A stretch of 64,000 nt of DNA. It comes from Aspidiotus rigidus. Lineage: Eukaryota; Arthropoda; Insecta; Hemiptera; Diaspididae. Shown here one piece after another: positions 11,132-21,960 of this stretch. Below the pieces are notes generated by a model, which was not told the origin of the DNA, made no database searches, and saw nothing but the letters and a program-made list of their open reading frames with translations. Position numbers and translations under genes: made by a program. The stretch is from the NCBI GenBank assembly GCA_035079385.1, contig JAVHKY010000003.1:19503001-19567000 (forward strand), given 5' to 3'. Position 1 is the first letter of the stretch. Every line of letters begins with the position of its first letter.

Positions 11132-11335
11132 ACTCGATATGACGTGTGAATTGTCTTCAAGGGACCAATTGGTTTTTCATGATTTTCAGAATGAATATCG
11201 GTTTTTTGAAAGAAAAGTCAAGAGACAAAAATTGTGGAGCGTCAAAAAATACAAAAATAATGTTCCATTAAAAATTTCCGTGCAATTCTTCATTGAATAA
11301 ATGAAGGATTAAAGTTGAATAGTTGTGAAAGTAAT

Positions 11336-11553
11336 GTAGGATATACTTATCCAAATATAAGACTCAGAGGTTCGTCATACGAACTTGTTCTTAAGCTGTT
11401 TAGATAATTCAGAGGTGGCCTTAGTTACCCACTTGACTATCCGACTACAATATAGAGCCGGGCGCTTATATAATCGCAACTCGCTACTTTCACTGCGAGT
11501 GCCGATGTGACGCGACCAACACGAAAATTCGTGAGAACGGTAGAGTGTTCTTA
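11336..11553 (+). repeat. Possible solo LTR or LTR fragment
   Basis: A TG start (TGTAGGATATAC), a TATATAA box at about 11,467 followed by a GC-richer, start-site-like stretch, and an end at TTCTTACA are arranged as in many insect LTRs. No gag or pol is adjacent, and I cannot see a second LTR or a target duplication, so this is weak. Confidence 0.22.
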
Positions 11554-11779
11554 CAACTCCCCACCTCGGGGGCCCCAACACCAGAGAAGAATGCCAGGCT
11601 GATTGTTTACTCAAGTTCAGAGATTCATAGACTTGACTCCAAGGTACTTTCTTTTTGCATCGTCTTGTCTATTGAATTGAATTCATCTGGCTACCATTAC
11701 TGTACAGGTAGTCTCTCGGAAGATAAACACAGGATTTCCTCTGCTCTTTAAATTTACATTATAAATATGTTCATTTTAT

Positions 11780-12185
11780 TTCTGGCTCTATACAGCCTAG
11801 ACTTTTGACATTCTGGGAGAGTGACTAGAAGAAATTTTGATTTTCGGACTATACTGAATTAGTAACTTTACAGTATACTGAACCTGTACTAGGCTAAAAA
11901 CGGAGACGAGCGAACGGAGCGAGTGAAACCGATACCCACTGAGTTTAGTATACAGTATACCAGACTTATAGTAGGCTAAGACTTTTGGCATAGAAAGTTG
12001 AATTGATCAACGATCAGGGAAATTGTGTCTTTCCTACGACTAAGAAAAAATATTTCTCCCTGATATACGTTAATTCAACTTTGTACGGCAAAAGAGCGGA
12101 GGCGATCGAACGGGGAGATTAAGCCCGTGAGCCACTTAGTTTATTGTACAGTATACTGGACTTATACTCAGGGGTATCCAGCCAA
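11780..12185. repeat. CTAGGCTTATA-type repeat block
   Basis: Two stretches (11,855-11,975 and 12,100-12,175) share GAGCGAACGG(A/G)G, CCACTTAGTTTA or CCCACTGAGTTTA, TACAGTATAC and a final TATAC(T)GGACTTATA. They bracket the small inverted-repeat element at 11,986-12,090. Similar words occur at 6150-6350, 19,130-19,270 and 26,320. Confidence 0.5.
11986..12090. mobile_element. 105-bp inverted-repeat element
   Basis: Left arm TGGCATAGAAAGTTGAATTG and right arm, read in reverse, TGCCGTACAAAGTTGAATTA, both leading to TCAGGGA. The ends match those of the 330-bp element at 9101-9430, so this is a smaller member of the same family. Confidence 0.65.
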
Positions 12186-12965
12186 TCATCATTGACTTAA
12201 GCTTAGCTTATGGCTTTCAGCTCTTTTCGTGCATTGGCTTAAACTGAAAGCCAATGATCGTCGATTCCATTGATGGCTGACTTACCATTGGCTGATAGCT
12301 TATTCATATCGTTCCGGAGCTGGTTTATATCGTTCCGGAGCCAATATCTAATTTCTTTTTATCAATAATTACACTACTGAAGAGCTATTCTGTTACAAAG
12401 ATTCTATTACGTGATTCTTAGATACTTTTCAACGCTGAAAACAAATCCGTTGTCCGTTTTTTGCTGACACGTCACAATTTTTAGTGATCACGATTAAAGT
12501 TCTCGTTTACTTGCCGCGCGTCGTCGCGGAACACATTGACGATAGCAGCGTCACTATCGAAAACGTTCGTTACGTTCCACGACAGTGCGCGGCAAGTAGA
12601 CGAGAATATTTGTTATGATTACATGAATATTCATCGTGATTACTAAAAATTGTGACGTGCTAGCAAAAAACGGACAACGGATTCGTGTTCAGCGTTGAAA
12701 AGTATCTAAGAATCTTTGTAACAGGATAGCTGTTCAGTAGTGTTATGCTAAATTGTCAACACTACCATAGCCAATGGCTTATCGATAATTGGCTGACTTC
12801 GGGCTAACAGCTAAACGGTCACATTTCATTGGCTAACTTTTGGCTAGGGTTGAGGAGCCGGCGAAATTTCGGCTCCGGCTCTGGCTCTCAGCTCCCAAAA
12901 ACAAAGAGCTGAGCCAGCTCCCGACACCTTTCTCCCAAAAAATAGGGAGCGGAGCAGCTCTTTTG
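12180..12965. repeat. AGCCAATG/GAGCC-rich repeat, split by a palindromic element
   Basis: Blocks rich in AGCCAATG and GCTAACTTTTGGCTAGG lie on both sides of the element at 12,372-12,742. They lead into GGCTCTCAGCTCCCAAAAAC (about 12,883) and a GGAGCGGAGCAGCTC stretch (about 12,945). The last part is the inverted counterpart of 7741-7830. The repeat ends where PLE coding starts. Confidence 0.6.
12372..12742. mobile_element. 371-bp palindromic element, CACTACTGAA termini, TTA target duplication
   Basis: Begins CACTACTGAAGAGC and ends GCTGTTCAGTAGTG, flanked by TTA at 12,369-12,371 and 12,743-12,745. Most of its length is one large inverted repeat. Arms carry GTTACAAAGATTCT, AACGCTGAA and TTGCCGCGCGTCGTCG-like blocks, with a non-palindromic centre near 12,540-12,560. 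A second member sits at 36,028-36,400. The CACT start and 3-bp TTA duplication would fit a CACTA-type or Harbinger-type helper; I cannot decide. Confidence 0.85.
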
Positions 12966-13820
12966 AATCTTTTGGCCAAATGCAACAAATAGGGAAATTG
13001 CTTGTGGAATCTGGTACTCCTCATAATGAATTTGGCGAATTTTTCGACCTGTTGAACACCTGTTGGTCGCCTAATTTTTGCAAATTTGATGGTAAATACT
13101 TTGAGTTCCCTGAGGAGGTAGGGATCCCTATAGGTTCCCCCTTGGGTTCTCTTATTTCGGAAGTTTTATGTCCAAATTTGAGGTTGACCTGTTTTCTTTG
13201 GGCCAGGTGTTTTTGAATCACGTTTTCTATTGGCATAGGTACGTGGATGACATTTTGTGCGTGTGGACCGGTCCTGCGGAGCTCCTTAGTGAGTTTCTCG
13301 CTTATTTAAATAGATTATACCCTTCCATCAAATTTACTCTGGAAGTTGGTGGCTTATCAATGAATTTTCTGGACTTATCCATATCCGTCATTGACGGGGT
13401 CCATGAATTCGGTATTTACCGGAAAAGTACTTCGACCGACATTGCCATCCACGGGTCGTCTTTCGTACCTTTTGCCTATAAAGTAGCGGAGGGGTCTGAA
13501 GTTCTCCTTCACAGGGAAAAATCATATTTCAGGCGCTTAGCGTTAGAAGAAATCAAAATTCATCAAATATTAAAGACATTACCTTGTTGAACAGGTATAT
13601 TCCTGAGGAGGGATTGATTGAATTAGTCTATGAGGATGATTCACACTTCGATGACTCGCTGGTTCAGTCATGACCTCCTCTTCGTTGTTACTCGTTCTTG
13701 TTGGCGTTGGGTTCAGTCGCTTTCTATTCTTTGAGAATGGCTGTTTAGCCGAAAGCGCTCAGTCGTGTGATATTTTAGTGCGGTTCGTGTATTTTTCTCT
13801 TTACTCTTTTGAGTATCCCT
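12966..13820 (+). pseudogene. Penelope-like element, C-terminal half with GIY-YIG core deleted
   Basis: Plus-strand PLE fragment starting just after RT motif A. EFPEEVGIPIGSPLGSLISE (about 13,110-13,165) is the palm motif. After a frameshift near 13,170-13,230, YVDD lies at 13,240-13,251 (YVDDILCVWTG). Then come NFLDLSISVIDGVHEFGIYR and KSTSTDIAIHGSSF (to about 13,460). At about 13,490 the frame jumps without a shift from FAYKVA to EGSEVLLHRE, removing the GIY-YIG catalytic core that the sister copy at 14,930-15,604 retains. The tail NRYIPEEGLIELVY follows after a frameshift near 13,570. The 3' UTR, with GCCGAAAGCGCT and TTTTGAGTAT, ends near 13,820. Confidence 0.85.
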
Positions 13821-13959
13821 TCCTTGAATCCTGTCCTTTGACTCCACCCACTTCCGGCCTGGAAGTAATACACGTTTACCCAAGTCTTATTCTGCAATGT
13901 TGGATTCCGTTTATGTTTGCTCCTTTTGCCTTTCTATTATTGCACTATATAAATCCGGG

Positions 13960-14745
13960 TGGTCTTTGCATCTACAATGAGTCCAAATCTATTGTGCCAC
14001 CCTTCAAATATATTGATGGTCTCTGCCTCATACTGATTCCATAGTCATGGCGGGTAACGTGGTTCGGTCCGGGGCCCTCTTCGTGTTCGTGGGCTTTGTA
14101 GTACGTACGTCTCTCCGAAGTATTGCAGCACTTGTATAGTTGATAAACTGTCCGGACATCGGGAACAGGAACGTAGGCAAGTGACGCCGTTATGTGTGCG
14201 AAGTTCCTGATTGAGCGATCATCCGGATCTCGGTGTCTCGTCACAAGGCCTTCTTCTTGAAAACGACGGTAGATGGACTGGTACATATGAAAAAAACATC
14301 CTGTAATGGGTATCTCAGGATATACTTCTTCGCATGCACGTATTATGGCCACTTCGAAGTCAGAGATTATCTTTAGCGGGGTGCTGGCATTTAACCGACA
14401 TCGTTCTACAGCACCTCTTATTGCTGTCATTTCTTCTTTGTACATGTGAAAGGAGGGTATAAAGAAGAAGAAGGGCAAAGGATTCCCCAACGGGGTTCCT
14501 TCTCTGTACGAGGCCTAGAATGTTGAAGAGTTGCGCAAAAATAGTAGGAGACACATTAAATGTGTCATCCATAAACCATATCGGCGACTTGCATAAGAAC
14601 TCCGTATTCCGTCTGGATGCGAATATAATTATTCTACTGGTACTATCTTCCTTTTCAAATTCAACCTCGAAGTAGTCATCATCTTCTTCTTCTTCGATTT
14701 CAGGGCCGGTGTCGTGCAACAGGAACCGGTCGCCGGAAAGGGTTG
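13960..14745 (-). pseudogene. MULE (Mutator-like) transposase fragment
   Basis: Minus-strand remnant of the DDE transposase domain of a Mutator-like element, the enzyme that cuts and inserts such transposons. Two overlapping frames (14,719-14,360 and 14,490-13,972) form one domain after a frameshift near 14,460-14,490. In order: FLCKSPIWFMDDTFNVSPTI with the first catalytic Asp (about 14,570), FAQLFNILGLVQRRNPVGES, FHMYKEEMTAIRGAVERCRL, KIISDFEVAIIRACEEVYPE with the second Asp (about 14,358), then ITGCFFHMYQSIYRRFQEEG, the C/H-containing block typical of MULE transposases. The expected third acidic residue lies downstream in a poorly conserved part. It sits between two tail-to-tail PLE fragments. 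No terminal inverted repeats were found. Confidence 0.8.
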
Positions 14746-14769
14746 TGGCCTCCTGCTTGCCTCGTAAAG

Positions 14770-15850
14770 CATCTTGGTCATGACGAGGATACTCGAAAGA
14801 GTAATACAGAAGAAAAATGCAAAAGACCGCACGATAATTGAAAACACGAGCGCTTTCGGCTAATCAGCCATTCTCAAAGTGTGGAAAGCGACTAAGAACA
14901 AGCGACATCAAACGAAATCATGACCGAAGCTACGAGTCATCGAAATGTGAATCATTCCCGTAGACTAATTCGATCAATCCTTCTTCAGGAATGTACCTGT
15001 TCAAAACGACGCTACTATTATTCTGATGTCGGAGGATTTCTATTTCCTCAAGGGCCAGACGCTTGAAGTAAGAGTTTTCCCTATGAAGAAGGACTTCGGA
15101 CCCCTCTTTAAAACTGTGACCACTTTCGATAAGATGATCAGTAAAGGCTGACTCCCCTACTTTCTTTTTCCTCCAAGCTTTTTTATGTTCGTCAACTCTA
15201 ATTTGGAGCTGACGGCTGGTCATTCCTATATAGACGCTAGGGCAATCTCCACAAGCCACCCTATAAACCCCTCCCCTCTCGGCCACTGAGATAGGGTCCT
15301 TTAGTCTGACGAAAAGGCTCTTAACCGTGTTGACATTATAGAAGGCCGGCCGAAAACCGAGGGGGCGGAGGATACGGCTCAACTCCGATGAAAACTTGCC
15401 AAGAAACGGGAGCTTAATCCACCGTTTCCTACCATCTTGGCGTAAACCCCGGGGGAGGGAGGTCGTAGAGTCAAGGCATTTCCTTGTGAGCCTCCTACGA
15501 ACCATAAGGTCAATATCAACCATACCCTGGTTGACTCTAGCCAGGTGCTTTATAATCATTAATTCTTTCTGGAAAGCGGCTTGACTCAATGGGATATGAG
15601 TCAAGCGATGTATTGCAAGCTATTAAACGTAGCAACTTTGTGGGCAACGGGTACGAATGACGACCCGTGGATAGTAATATCGGTCGAGGTATTTTTCCTG
15701 TAAATACCAAAAAGATGTACGCCGTCAATGACGGAAATAGACAAGTCCAAAAAGTTTATAACGGAGCTACCAACTTCCAATGTAACTGCTATCAGGAAAT
15801 GGTGCCTGAAGCTCAGCTTTGGATCAAATCAGGTGCTCACGTAATTCAGC
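14770..15850 (-). mobile_element. Penelope-like element fragment (late RT to 3' end)
   Basis: Minus-strand PLE with 3' end near 14,770 (CGAAAGAGTAATACAG, the counterpart of the TTTGAGTAT end of other copies). From about 15,810 to 15,605 it encodes NFLDLSISVIDGVHLFGIYR and KNTSTDITIHGSSF with a stop near 15,612. From 15,604 to 14,930 it encodes the GIY-YIG protein described separately. The part 5' of the IYRKNTSTD block is missing. Confidence 0.82.
14930..15604 (-). CDS. PLE GIY-YIG endonuclease region, open 224 codons (element fragment)
   Basis: C-terminal part of a Penelope-like protein, still open over 224 codons. It starts with MTHIPLSQAAFQKELMIIKH, which is not a true start, because the upstream RT portion is present but separated by a stop. 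Then come RKRWIKLPFLGKFSSELSRI and the endonuclease: GVYRVACGDCPSVYIG (GIY and YIG elements), the basic helix RQLQIRVDEHKKAW and DHLIESGHSF. The C-x2-C pair in CGDC and the H-x5-H pair in HLIESGH are the CCHH feature described for PLE GIY-YIG domains, which cut target DNA for insertion. It ends with LNRYIPEEGLIELVY. Integrity suggests recent origin, but without RT it is non-autonomous. Confidence 0.8.
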   Translation of the reverse strand: MTHIPLSQAAFQKELMIIKHLARVNQGMVDIDLMVRRRLTRKCLDSTTSLPRGLRQDGRKRWIKLPFLGKFSSELSRILRPLGFRPAFYNVNTVKSLFVRLKDPISVAERGGVYRVACGDCPSVYIGMTSRQLQIRVDEHKKAWRKKKVGESAFTDHLIESGHSFKEGSEVLLHRENSYFKRLALEEIEILRHQNNSSVVLNRYIPEEGLIELVYGNDSHFDDS

Positions 15851-16765
15851 ACCTTCTTTATCGTGATTTTTAGTCCTTGCAGGCGAAAGGGGTAGACAGA
15901 ACTTTCAACGGGTCGTGCTACCCGAACTCCTTAGCTATCCGACTATTCAAGAACACCCAGTCTTCCACCTGAGAAAGAGGATGCCAGCCAATTTAGTTTT
16001 ATAATACAAATACTACGTAGTGCTATCAATTCGGTACAAATGTTATTATTTTTAATCTTGCATGGGTTTACTACATGTCAGTTCTTGTGGAAAAAAATGT
16101 TTTCCTTTATTCCTCCTGAATTTAGAAAAGTAATTCCCCCCTCCCGGTAAATCCGTGCCTGTTTCAAAATATCGGGAGTGCATACCTGATATGAGTTCCG
16201 AAGTATCGAAAACACAGACTTGAGTTGCGAGACTTGAGTTCGCAAATGATTCTCATTTCTCCTCTCGCTTTAACAGAACATGACTTTTCTTCTAATTTTC
16301 CTCGTGTACGTCTTTTGGTAGTCCATCCGACTCGGCAAATGTGATAATTGCCGTATCACTCGCCCCTATCGTCAATATTGACCCGTCTGTGTTCAATTGT
16401 TTTGGATTACAATTCGCATTCTAGTTCAACAGTGCGTATTCTTATGATCGAAGTTGATCCAACAGTATAGTAGGTAAAAGTAGTTTAAACTAGAACAAAA
16501 AGCAAAAAATCAAATCATACCTACTTGGCTTTTACACGTTTATATCTCGTTCAATTGGTGCGTAGTCTGCTGTATTGTAAGTCCGTAATTAACTCAATTC
16601 GATGGTAAGAAAAGATACTACAAGTAGCTCTCGATACCGCGGCATGATAACTTAATGTTGCCGGTACATGTTACCTAGATATAATTTGCATTTATTACGT
16701 TGCGTGGTACATATGCAGGTTCTACCATTCATTTGATTTTTTTTTTTTCCTTTTCAGAATTTAAT
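15851..16765. other. No gene seen; left flank of the tandem duplication
   Basis: AT-rich sequence with no recognised domain or repeat end. It runs up to the left breakpoint of the 15-kb tandem duplication. A poly-T run lies at about 16,738-16,748. Confidence 0.5.
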
Positions 16766-17343
16766 CTGCTCGTATTTTGATCAATAGAATAATATGTCGA
16801 TCGAAGACCGAAAGAAAGATCTCGGTGAATGCTGGAATGTTGCGAATGTATAGCTGTTGCTTTGCCGATTAATTTATACAGTAACAGCTTGCAGGTTATA
16901 CTTAATGGCTTTTTGATGTTGATCTTCGTTGAAGAAAATGACGTCCCAAAAATATCCGAAACGATTTATTCTAATAATTGACATTTGTTGCCTACATCGT
17001 TTATTGTTTACCCGTCAAAAAAGCACTGCCCAATGCCCCAACTCAACCTCGTTACAATTTTTCTTTCTGCGAATCAACTACATTATCAAAAGACTAGCGT
17101 GCGACGTCTTCCTTTCTCTTTTGAAGTGTATCTATCATTAAAGGACTTCTGAATTAAAAAATTTAAAATTCATACCTGCCAATAAAATCCTCTTTTCTTG
17201 ATTTACAGGTCAAATCAAAGCAGCCAAAGTATACCATAAAAAGTGTAAACAAGCAAATATCAAGGCTCTCTTTCACCAACGTTTCTCTTCTCTTCCTACG
17301 AACGATAATTTTGCCCCTAACTAAGCTCTTGATGTCATTTAAG

Positions 17344-17465
<122 letters not shown>

Positions 17466-18338
17466 AGAGTGAGTCATTCTAGGGAATACGTTCACTTCAG
17501 ACCTATTTTTTTGACATGTATACTGAGTACCTACGTTTTTCGGCTGAAAGTCGAACGGAAATTTGCGAGACGCTTTCATGATTTCATCGATGACGGCATT
17601 AATGACGTTGACCTGACCTAGAGACTTGGAAAATGACGTCCTCAGTGAACTTGACTTACTTTAGAAAGAGCGCGCTGTCCAGGCTAACTTTTCTCTTTGT
17701 ACTAGACTTTTGACAGGGGTATTTGGTAACATCTTCGAAATGCGAATAACAGGAGAAGCGACGAGAGCTGATCTGTCCAGACTTTCATATCGCTCAATGT
17801 TACTCAATCGCCCATGACGCTCATATTAGGCTAATTTCATAAAGGTACAATCGTAACACTCTGTCTTGAAATATCTAATGCGAAAAATGAGGCACCAGTA
17901 TTCAAAAAATTTGATAATATTTTCAGTAATATTCTATAACGCTGAAATTTTCTTATAGGTACCTAAATATCTGGGATGGTAAAATCAGTGTACTAAATGA
18001 ATCTGTGTGACGATAGATGTCTTCTGATTTTTCGCAAGAATTCAAAACAAAATTAATTTTCAACACACCTATTTTCTTAAACAGGAGATGAGGTGTCCTC
18101 ACTTGTGTTTTCAAAGAATCGTTAAAAAGTTTACACTCGGGTTTATCTTTTCGAATTATTGGCCTGTACCGCGACATAAAAAGAATTAACGGAACGATGT
18201 GTCATTATTTCTGTACTGTTTTTAACGGATCGTAGTTTCTGAATGTTGACCAATCAATTTGCGACGAAGAAATTCCGTAATACCTACGTCCATAAATCAT
18301 TTTACGATCTTGCGGTTGTTCGATTAAAAAAAAATAGT

Positions 18339-18344
18339 TCAGTC
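18339..18344 (+). promoter_or_regulatory. Candidate initiator (TCAGTC) upstream of exon 1
   Basis: TCAGTC matches the arthropod initiator consensus TCAGTY and lies 76 bp upstream of the ATG. A run of A (18,325-18,334) rather than a clear TATA box precedes it. The same TCAGTC is kept in copy 2 at about 33,425-33,430. This is a motif match only; start sites are not proven. Confidence 0.35.
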
Positions 18345-18414
18345 AGCTTTTCATTCATCTAGTACGAACTCATCTGTTAACAATAAGTTTAGCTCATCAT
18401 TGACACTTCTAACC

Positions 18415-18419
18415 ATGAG
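18415..18419 (+). CDS. Exon 1 (coding part) of secreted-protein gene, copy 1: ATGAG
   Basis: ATG AG followed directly by the strong 5' splice site GTAAGT (18,420-18,425). Joined to exon 2 at 22,904 after the acceptor TTTTTTTCAG, the phase is exact: ATG, AG|G, GTC, giving Met-Arg-Val-Phe-Leu-Val-Ile-Phe-Leu-Ile-Ala. This turns the open exon-2 frame into a protein with a normal signal peptide. The arrangement is identical at 33,501 in copy 2. It is the only nearby ATG with a donor that I found to produce this. cDNA evidence is not available, so another upstream exon is possible. Confidence 0.65.
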
Positions 18420-19344
18420 GTAAGTTTGTATTTTAATATTCTTTTCGGAAAAGTTTGGAAATTTATGACCCAGGTTGTTCTCAAGTTTATAACTTTCTCT
18501 GTCCTAAGAACAGGTAATAATTTTGTATGTCTTTTAATGTTCTTCATTTCCCTTCCATTTACTTCGAAAACGTTGAATGATAATTGCAGTTCTTAGTGAT
18601 GTCTCCGAAGGAGAAAGGAGGATATTTTATTTTCGATCCCGTATAATGTTCCAAACCTGGCAAGGGTTGGACCGTTAGAAAGAATAGTAGGATGATAATG
18701 ATATTAAGGTAGCAGTGCTGCTTCAAATCTCTTACATGGTACCAAGAGAGAAGAGAACAATCTGAAATTGTGTTGGTGGAACTTGTGAGAAAACTCCAGG
18801 AAATTGGAAATTACAAAAAATATTGTTTAAGTAGATGTTCCTTATAAAAATAGTCGCGCATAAGAGCTACGATTGCTACCATTGTTTACAACCGCTTCTA
18901 CTTAAGTCTACGACCACTACTACCTTAGTATCATCACTACTGTCTTAGTCGACCATCACTATTTTAAATTACCACCACTACTTATGACATTTTCAATGTC
19001 TTTACCCACACCCCACCTTAATATTGGAAATCCGCGAGTCTGAGTCTCCTTCCCTCGTTGATGGATTTGGAATTCACGAACACTTGACTAAATCCAGAGA
19101 TCTGCGATCCCGAGTTTCCCAGTTTTAACGTACAGTATGTTAGGCTACACCAACTTTAAGCTAGGCTTAGAATAAGCCCAAGTTGTATGCTATACTAATA
19201 ATACCAGCCTGTACTAAGCTCAAACTAGGCATAGCATACAATAATATACTATACTAGGCTTCTGTCAAGAGAGAGGAATGTTGATGACAATGACATCACG
19301 GATATTGATGATGTCACAAGTGCAAATTCAAGCTGATAACGTCA

Positions 19345-19425
19345 CAAACAGATTCGACAAGTGATGATGACGTCACAAGGGGGCTTTAAACTGGTTGAGC
19401 GATGTCTTTACTGTGCCTTCGCCGC
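19345..19425 (-). repeat. TGACGTCA-containing dispersed repeat block
   Basis: Inverted relative to the blocks at 5404-5478 and 5712-5800: GATGACGTCACAAGG, TTTAAACTGGTTGAGCGATG, TCTTTACTGTGCCTTCGCCG. The corresponding block in copy 2 is at about 34,455-34,530. Confidence 0.6.
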
Positions 19426-19454
19426 TATCGAAAATTCGCTAGTTTGGAATTGGG

Positions 19455-21960
19455 TTTCCTCTTTTAACAGAGAACCAGTTCTATGAGGGAATTATTTCGA
19501 CTTGGAAAAATTCTTACTTCCAAGCCATACTTGATTGGAAGAGGAATTTGACCATTTCTGTCAACGATTTTGAACTTGAACCTTTTTTATTTTGCCCTGA
19601 CATCACACGATGCATATCAAATTTTCCGAAATAACCCCCCGAAGAACAGGTTTAATGTCCTTACCGGAACCCAGACGTCTATTGAAAATTTGCAAGTTCA
19701 ACTCGATTGGAAATCTGATAGTCCCCCTCCTCCCACCAAAAAAATTACGGGTTCCTTAACGAAGTCAAACGAGGAACGTAGGGAACCTGAGATACTGGTT
19801 GAATTGGTTTTGGTATCGAGAATTCAAATCAAAATCTTGAAATTTCTCAAGTTTTAACAGGGAACCTGTTTTATGGGGGGCTATTTGAGAAATCTGGCGT
19901 ACGCCGTACGCCGTGCGCCGTCCAGCGAAAAACTTAGAAATAAAAACGACGGCTTCCTTAACGAAGTTAAACGAGGAACGCAGGGAACCTGTTTTATGAG
20001 TCAAATGGGGTATGGTATTGAAAATTCAAGGAAGCCTAGACCTAGATAAAGCTAGTATAAAGAAGGCCTATACCTACTACGAGTATAAGCCTAGTATAAT
20101 ATAGTTTGAGAGTCTAAACTTTTCTCGAATCCCCAGCTATATATGATAGCTCGAGAATCCCTCCTATCATATATAGCTCGACAGTCGACATTTTAACAGG
20201 GAACCTGTTTTATGGGGGGCTATTTGAGAAATCTGTCGTGCGCCGTGCGCCGTCCAGCAAAAAACTTGGAAAAATTTCACTCTCGAACCATATATGATAC
20301 GAGAGGGACTTAGAAAAATTTCGACTTTCGAGCTATATATGATAGGAGGGGGAATTAGAAAAAATTTCGACTCTCGAGCCATATATGATAGGAGGGGGAC
20401 TTGGAAAAAATTTCGACTCTCGAGCTATATATGATATGAAAGGGACTTGAAAAAATTTCAACTCATAGCTCGAGATTCGAAAAAAATTTAGACTCTCAAA
20501 CTATATTATTCTAGGTTCAGTAGGTCTAGGCCTTCTTCATACTAAGTCTAGGCTTCCTTTAATTTTCAATACCAAATCCCATTTGACTCATAAAACAGAA
20601 TCCCGGCGTTCCTCGTTCAACTTCGTTAAGGAAGCCGTTGTTTTTTTGAGTCTCTCGTATCATGGTGTATGTAGCCTGAAAGTAAGAATTGTCGAAGTTC
20701 CTTTCCTTCCTATCTTATATTATGGCTTGAAAGTCTAAATTTTGTACTAAGTCCCTTTCCCATTATTATTATGGCTCGAGAGTCGAATTTATTAAAGTCT
20801 CTCTCCTATTATATATAGTTCGACTTGCCGTGCACCGCCCAGCCAAAAAATTGGAAAAATTTCTACTCTCGAGCCATAAATGATAGGGGCGGGTTTTCAA
20901 AAAATTTTCACTCTCGAGCTATTAGGGGCACTGGGAAGAATTTCGTCTCCCGAGCCGTAATATATGATAGAAGGACTTATGGTGTTTGAAGCATTGCATA
21001 TCTGGCTCATTCAAGGGGCTAACCGCTAAACTAATTGCTGTATGAAGCATTGTATGTCTAGTTACTAGAAGGGGCTATCCTAGTGTGGGTCATATCACGT
21101 ATTATTTTTCAACCCATAGAACAGGTTTCCTGCGTTTCTTGTTCAGCATCATTAAGAAAGCCGTCGTTTTAACAGGGAACCTGTTCTAGTATTTTTTTTT
21201 TTTTAATAGAAATTTGCCATGCGTCGTCCAGCAAAAAACTTGGAAAAATTTCGGTTCTCGAGCTATATATGATGGGAGGGAGACTTGGAAAAATGTTGAC
21301 TCTTGACCTATATGACAGGAGAGGGACTTGGCAAAATTTCCTCGAGGTATGTATGATAGGAGAGGAATTTAGAGAAGTTTCGACCTCCGAGCTATATATT
21401 TCGAAGTCCCTATAATAGGACCGGGTCACTGATGATGTCCTTTTTTATACTAGGCTTATAGTACGTCCAGGTCTCCTTCTTACGATTTATGTGTGTGGGT
21501 ATCTGTGAGTATGAATCGATATGGGTGTATGATGAGTAAATGAGATAGAAAGACATTGGTAATGCGGTCTTTTGTTTTTTGTTTTTTGTTTTGTTTTGTA
21601 AAGGTGGTGTCGGGGTTAATTGGTCTTGGACTGGTGTCGACCCTACCTCAAAAAATGAACTGATAATAATAATTAATAATACTAACTTTGTACTAGATGT
21701 AGACTTGCTTGACTCATAAAACAGGTTCCCTGCGTTCCTCGGTTAGGGAAGCCGTCGTTTTTTCTAAATCCCCCTCCTATCATACACACTATAACTCGAG
21801 AGTCGAAATTTCTCCAAGTCCCTCTCCTATCACATATAGCTCGAGATTCAAAATTTTGGGGAGTTTTTTGAGAAATTTGCCGTCCGAAGTACGCTGTCTG
21901 GCGGCTTCCTAAACGAAGTTAAACGCGGAATACAGGGAACCTGTTTTACGAGTCAAATTG
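19455..21960. repeat. Cluster of minisatellite-bearing GGGAACC elements in the intron, copy 1
   Basis: At least six end sequences are seen. Ends of type TTTTAACAGGGAACCTG, followed by TTTTATGGGGGGCT and a GTGCGCCGTCC block, lie at about 19,855, 20,190 and 21,170. Ends of type CAGGTTCCCTGCGTTCC, CGTTAAGGAAGCCGTCG lie at about 19,920 (inverted), 20,600, 21,130, 21,715 and 21,900 (inverted). Between them are 45-bp units around GAGCTATATATGATAGGAGG and GGGACTTGGAAAAATTTCGA. Several copies are truncated or nested, so exact borders are unclear. At 21,165 one end (GCCGTCG) is joined directly to the other end (TTTTAACAGGG) of a neighbour. Confidence 0.75.
21475..21693 (+). repeat. LINE/SINE 3' end with (AATAAT)n tail, copy 1
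   Basis: GGTGGTGTCGGGGTTAATTG, GACTGGTGTCGACCCTACC and TCAAAAAATGAACTGATAAT, ending in an AATAAT-rich tail. The same block is at 37,110-37,320 and, more diverged, at 57,600-57,690. A fixed 3' block with a short A-rich repeat tail is characteristic of non-LTR retroelements. No coding part is recognisable. Confidence 0.55.

Noticed and set aside
19570..19857. 95-codon frame and neighbouring short frames at 19,765-21,912
   Set aside because: They overlay minisatellite-element ends and internal units; the matching residues (HKTGSLRSS, RRTAYGVRQISQ) are translations of the repeat.
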